A stretch of DNA of 64,000 bases from Sipunculus nudus (taxonomy: Eukaryota; Annelida; Sipuncula; Golfingiida; Sipunculidae), in NCBI GenBank assembly GCA_026874595.1, contig CM049318.1, forward strand, positions 32,398,956 through 32,462,955, in the 5' to 3' direction. Made by a program: the position numbers and the translations under genes. A model generated the notes under the pieces. The model did no database searches, was not told the DNA's origin, and saw only the letters and a program-made list of their open reading frames with translations. Position 1 is the stretch's first letter. Every line of letters starts with the position of its first letter. Below, piece by piece: positions 59,802 through 64,000 of this stretch.

Positions 59802-62539
59802 GATTTGTGCCCTGTTAATGGACAACCGCTTCTTTTAAAGTTCTCTACTAGGGACGCATGGGTCTCGACGCTCAGCTGAATATGTCAATAAGAATATTTT
59901 TTTACAACTAGATGTGTCGGAACGACACGAATGCCCCCGCCTTGGGCAAATTAGAAACATTTGAAAAATTTTGAAAATTTTTTTAAGTTCAGGAGGTGTC
60001 GTATGGTCAAAAGTAGGTCAACAAGGGCAAAATGCAAACACGATCTGTAACGGGTCAAGCAACACACCAAAAATCATGCCAGTATATGCAGGCATTGTGA
60101 AAAAAAGTCCATACATGTGCATTTTCCATAAAAAAATTTCTGTCTTTCATGAAATTTTCTATGTTTAGGAGCCGTAAAACAATCAAAAGTAGGTCAACCG
60201 GGATGAAACGCGAACTCGATCTGTAACTGTCATTATCTGCCCACACATAAAAAATCAGGGTGGTATCTGCAGGCATTGAGGAAAAAAAGTCAGTACATAT
60301 GCATTTGTTATGAAAATTTATATTTTTCATGAAACTTTCTATGTTCAGGAGCAGTCAAATGGTCAAAAGTAGGTCAACTGAGAGAAAGCAAGAACTCGAT
60401 CTGTATCTGGTCATTATCTGCCTACACACCAAAAATCAGGCCCGTATCTGCAGGCACTGCGAAAAAAAGTCCATACATATGCACCTTTTTATGAAATTTT
60501 TCTATGTTAGAGCACCGTCAAACGGTCAAAAATAGGTCAACTGGGACAAAACGTGAACTTGATCTGTAACTGGTCATTATCTGCCCACACACCAAAAATC
60601 AGGCCAATATCTGCAGGTATTGTGAAGAAAAGTCTGTACAAGTGTATTTGTCATGAAAATTTATATTTTACATGAAATTTTCTATGTTCAGGAGCCGTAA
60701 AACAGTCAAAAGTAGGTCAACCAGGACGAAATGCGATCTCAATCTGTAACTGGTCAATATCTGGCCACACACCAAAAATCAGGCCAATATCTGCAGGCAT
60801 TGCGAAAAAAAGTCCGTACATGTGTATTTGTCATGATATTTCATATTTTTCATGAAATTTTCTATGTTCAGGAGCCGTAAAACGGTCAAAAGTAGGTCAA
60901 CCAGGACGAAACGAAAACTTAATCTGTAACTGGTCATTATCTGCTCACACACGAAAAATCAGGCCAATATCTGCAGGTATTGTGAAGAAAAGTCTGTAAA
61001 AGTGTATTTGTCATGAAAATTTATATTTTACATGAAATTTTCTATGTTCAGGAGCCGTAAAACAGTCAAAAGTAGGTCAACCAGGACGAAATGCGAACTT
61101 AATCTGTAACTGGTCTATATCTGCCCACACAAAAAATCAGGCCAATATCTGCAGGCATTGCGAAAAAAAGTCTGTACATGTGTATCTTTCATGAAAATTT
61201 CTATTTTTCATGAAATTTTCTATGTTTGTACAACGGTCAAAAGTAGGTCAACCGGGGCGAAACGCGAACTCGATCTGTAACTGGTCTATATCTGTCCACA
61301 CACCAAAAATCAGGTCCATATCTGCAGGCACTGCGAAAAAAAAGTCCGTACGTGTGTATTTGTCATGAAATTTCATATTTTTCATGAAATTTTCTATGTT
61401 CAGGAGCCGTAAAACGGTCAAAAGTAGGTCAACCAGGACGAAACACGAACTCGATCTGTAACTGGTCTATATCTGCTCACACACCAAAAATCAGGCCAAT
61501 ATCTGCAGGCATTGCGAAAAAAAGTCCGTACATGTGTATCTGTCATGAATATTTCTATTTTTCATGAAATTTTCTAAGTTTAGGAGCCGTAAAACGGTCA
61601 AAAGTAGGTCAACCGGGACAGAACGCGAACTCGATTTGTAACTGGTCTATATTTGCCCACACACCAAAAATCAGGCCAATATCTGCAGGCATTGCGAAAA
61701 AAAGTCCGTACATGTGTATCTGTCATGAATATTTCTTTTTTTCATTAAATTTTCTAAGTTTAGGAGCCGTAAAACAGTCAAAAGTAGGTCAACCGGGAAG
61801 AAACGCAAACTCGATCTGTAACTGGTCTATATCTGTCCACACACCAAAAATCAGGCCAATATCTGCAGGCACTGCGAAAAAAAGTCCGTACATGTGTATT
61901 TGTCATGAAATTTCTATTTTTCATGAAATTTTCTAAGTTCAGGAGCCGTAAAACGGTCAAAAGTAGGTCAACCAGGACGAAACGCGAACTCGATCTGTAA
62001 CTGGTCTATATCTGCTCACACACCAAAAATCGGGCCAATATCTGCAGGCATTGCGAAAAAAGTCCGTACATGTGTATCTGTCATGAATATTTCTATTTTT
62101 CATGAAATTTTCTAAGTTTAGGAGCCGTAAAACGGTCAAAAGTAGGTCAACCGGGACGAAACGCGAACTCGATCTGTAACTGGTCTATATCTGCCCACAC
62201 ACCAAAAATTAGGCCAATATCTGCAGGCATTGCGAAAAAGAGTCCGTACAAATGTTTGATTTCGGAAGGACGGAAGGACGGAATGACGGAATGACGGACA
62301 TGGGTAAAACTATATGCCCCGGCCACTTTGTGGCGGGGGCATAAAAATAACACAGAATGACGGTCCTGTGACCTTAACCAATGACCTGAGAGAACTCATT
62401 ATCCTTGAACTTGCAGCACTTAGATTATTGTAAAAATCTTTAAAACAAAGTGGGTCCAGTGACCTTGACCTCTGACTAGGTAACCTCAAAATCTACAGAT
62501 TTCTTCCACTTTGGGCAAGTGAGCCATGTGTGAAAGATG
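59802..62539 (+). repeat. 2.74-kb tandem block, second copy
   Basis: Head-to-tail copy of 57061-59801 at an offset of 2741-2743 bp. The block ends at GCCATGTGTGAAAGATG, after which the sequences differ (GATGATGATTT follows the first copy, GAAAGTTTGGA the second). Confidence 0.95.
59907..62348 (+). mobile_element. Pearl/Helentron-like element, second copy
   Basis: Same architecture as 57166-59605, shifted by 2741-2743 bp: 5' motif near 59931, thirteen 180-bp units, ACGG run near 62267 and terminal hairpin at 62314-62342. It arose with the block duplication, not by separate insertion. Confidence 0.75.
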
Positions 62540-62559
62540 GAAAGTTTGGAATGAAACGT

Positions 62560-63245
62560 TTGATTTACAGTGCATCCACAATCATTTTAAAGAAGCGGCT
62601 CCTGTGACCTTCACCTTTGACCTCTGGACCTTGAAAATCAAAATGTATCTTACTTAAGTGGTGTGTCATTAATAAATCAAGTATGAAGCCAATCTGTCTA
62701 GCCAAAGCAGAATTATCATCCATAAACTAATTTGTGAATGGATGGGCCCTGTGACGTTGACCTTTGACCCTATGACCCCAAATCGAAAAGCATCTTCTTG
62801 AAAAGATATTTTGAAGATGGAAGGTTTGTGAAGAAAAGTTTGGCTTGAAATGCATATACACATTCCTTTTAAAGAATTGGGGAATGTGACCTTGACCTAT
62901 GACCCAAAATTGAGAGAGTCCTTACTTTAGTGGTGAGCGAGATAGAAGTTAAGTTTGAAACCAATCTGTCAAACCCAACTGGAGGTATTAACTGGAAACT
63001 AATTTGTTAAAGGATGACCCTCTGACCTTAACCTTTGACCTTGTGACCCCAAATTAATTTATGCTCTCCCAATACTGGCAAGTCAGCTAAATGTGCAAAA
63101 TGAAAAGTTTGGCTAAAATGCAGCCATGATCTTTTAAAATAAATGAGTCTTGTGAGCTTGACCTTTGACCTTATGGCCCAGGTTTGGAAGAACGTATAGA
63201 CAAACAGACAGACAAACGAACAGACAGACAGGATGACTACAATAG
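62560..63245 (+). repeat. About 140-bp degenerate tandem array with TGACCT motifs
   Basis: Units recur with TGACCTTTGACC-type words near 62602, 62757, 62888, 63025 and 63159, each followed by AAGTTTGG-type text. The array ends in an ACAG/ACAA microsatellite (63199-63230) and GGATGACTACAATAGGGCAT. This arrangement again recalls pearl-like elements. Confidence 0.75.
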
Positions 63246-63367
63246 GGCATCCACTTGAGATCAATAAACGACCGAGTTTGGGACACTAGATGGAATCAAA
63301 GCTGACATGATTGTTGTCATTTAATAGTAAAAAAAAGAAAACCATTCGTAAAAATGAGAAAAATACA

Positions 63368-63379
63368 GGTGGCGCCACC
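63368..63379. repeat. Isolated GGTGGCGCCACC palindrome
   Basis: The 12-bp palindrome that forms the core of the minisatellite at 55010-55935 reappears here outside any array. Confidence 0.6.
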
Positions 63380-63639
63380 CTAATCAGAAACTGACAAAAC
63401 TAGTAAGTAAACTAGTATATTCAAGGGAAGATTCATGACAATCCATGCATTAAATATATATTGGAGGTTTTGTATAAATTTTTCTATTATTTTTTTTTGG
63501 GGGGGGGAGGGGGTACTCACAAGCCCCATAGCTATGAGGATATAGGTCGCAGTGACTTAATTTCAGGTTTCCAAGATTTTTATGGACCTCCCTAGATTTT
63601 TAGTTGGAGGCTTCTGGGGTCAGCGGTTACGATTCGTGC

Positions 63640-64000
63640 CCTGTTAACGGACGCTTCGACGGCCAGGCGGAAGACGGACAAAGCGCCATACCTATACCTC
63701 AGTTGACGAACTGGTTTCGAACTCGTCCGAGAACTTGGTAGGAACAATAGGTGGTCCAAATTTGAGAACAAAATGTTGAATACTTCAAAAGTTATGAGGT
63801 ACACAATATTTCACATTTTGGCAGGTTTGACCTTGAAGATGAAGGACGAGGACACCGGCTTTCAAACTCCTGCGAGATTTTGGTAGGAACACCCGGTGAA
63901 CCGAATTTGAGGACAAAATTTGCAATACTTAAAAAGTTATCGCGTTCACAAGACAATAACTATAAGCTGACCGTTTTTTTTTTTTGTCGAACTCGTTGAG
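63640..64000 (+). repeat. Start of another tandem array, running off the window
   Basis: Two units of about 146 bp share TTTTGGTAGGAACA-like and TTTGAGGACAAAAT-like words (near 63735 and 63880, and 63760 and 63907). A GGAAGACGGACAAAG microsatellite-like stretch precedes them at about 63670. Probably another pearl-type repeat, entered from its hairpin end. Confidence 0.55.

Noticed and set aside
57333-62353. Repeated open frames on both strands such as MTVLRLLNLENFMKNRN
   Set aside because: All lie in the 180-bp monomers of the pearl-like elements and recur with the repeat period. Not protein genes.

Overview
The window reads as animal nuclear DNA. Coding sequence is sparse, AT-rich and split into short exons with GT/AG borders. 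Introns and intergenic DNA are full of microsatellites, minisatellites and degraded transposons. The mix of repeats suggests a lophotrochozoan, most probably a mollusc and perhaps a bivalve: a LINE with an ATTC tail, a Penelope-like GIY-YIG remnant, tRNA-derived SINEs, and pearl/Helentron-like elements with tandem cores, ACGG runs and a 3' hairpin. The species assignment is inference.

The only recognisable host genes are three tandem, same-strand (minus) copies of a concentrative nucleoside transporter (CNT, SLC28 family). In transcription order they are copy C (46118-56322, only the last eight coding exons present), copy B (26762-38436, 11 coding exons, 620 codons) and copy A (8497-17400, 11 coding exons, 647 codons; the first exon is tentative). 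Eight internal exons have identical lengths (148, 192, 162, 126, 131, 184, 246, 181 nt) and phases in A and B, and seven of these eight are present in C, so the array arose by gene duplication. B and C are closer to each other than to A. A carries Leu-Thr-Asp where B and C carry the family's Gln-Thr-Glu nucleobase-binding motif, and A has a longer, different C-terminus.

Layout: 1-4902 no gene recognised; 4903-7887 a 5'-truncated, broken LINE with a 12-bp target-site duplication; 8497-17400 CNT copy A, with a SINE in an intron; 17401-19200 non-coding with G-rich tracts; 19200-21730 a roughly 40-bp satellite array; 21731-26640 non-coding with a 0.6-kb MITE; 26762-38436 CNT copy B, whose 4.9-kb first intron holds two SINEs; 38437-45850 repeat-rich intergenic DNA with inverted YY1-motif repeats and a Penelope-like fragment; 46118-56322 CNT copy C, with a small pearl-like element in an intron; 56323-64000 a palindrome, then two near-identical 2.74-kb blocks, each a pearl/Helentron-like element built of thirteen 180-bp monomers, then arrays rich in TGACCT motifs. 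The three upstream coding exons expected for copy C are not in the window.

CNTs import nucleosides together with sodium (or protons). A local array of three paralogues with differing substrate-site residues and tails suggests division of substrates or tissues, but expression and function cannot be seen from sequence alone.
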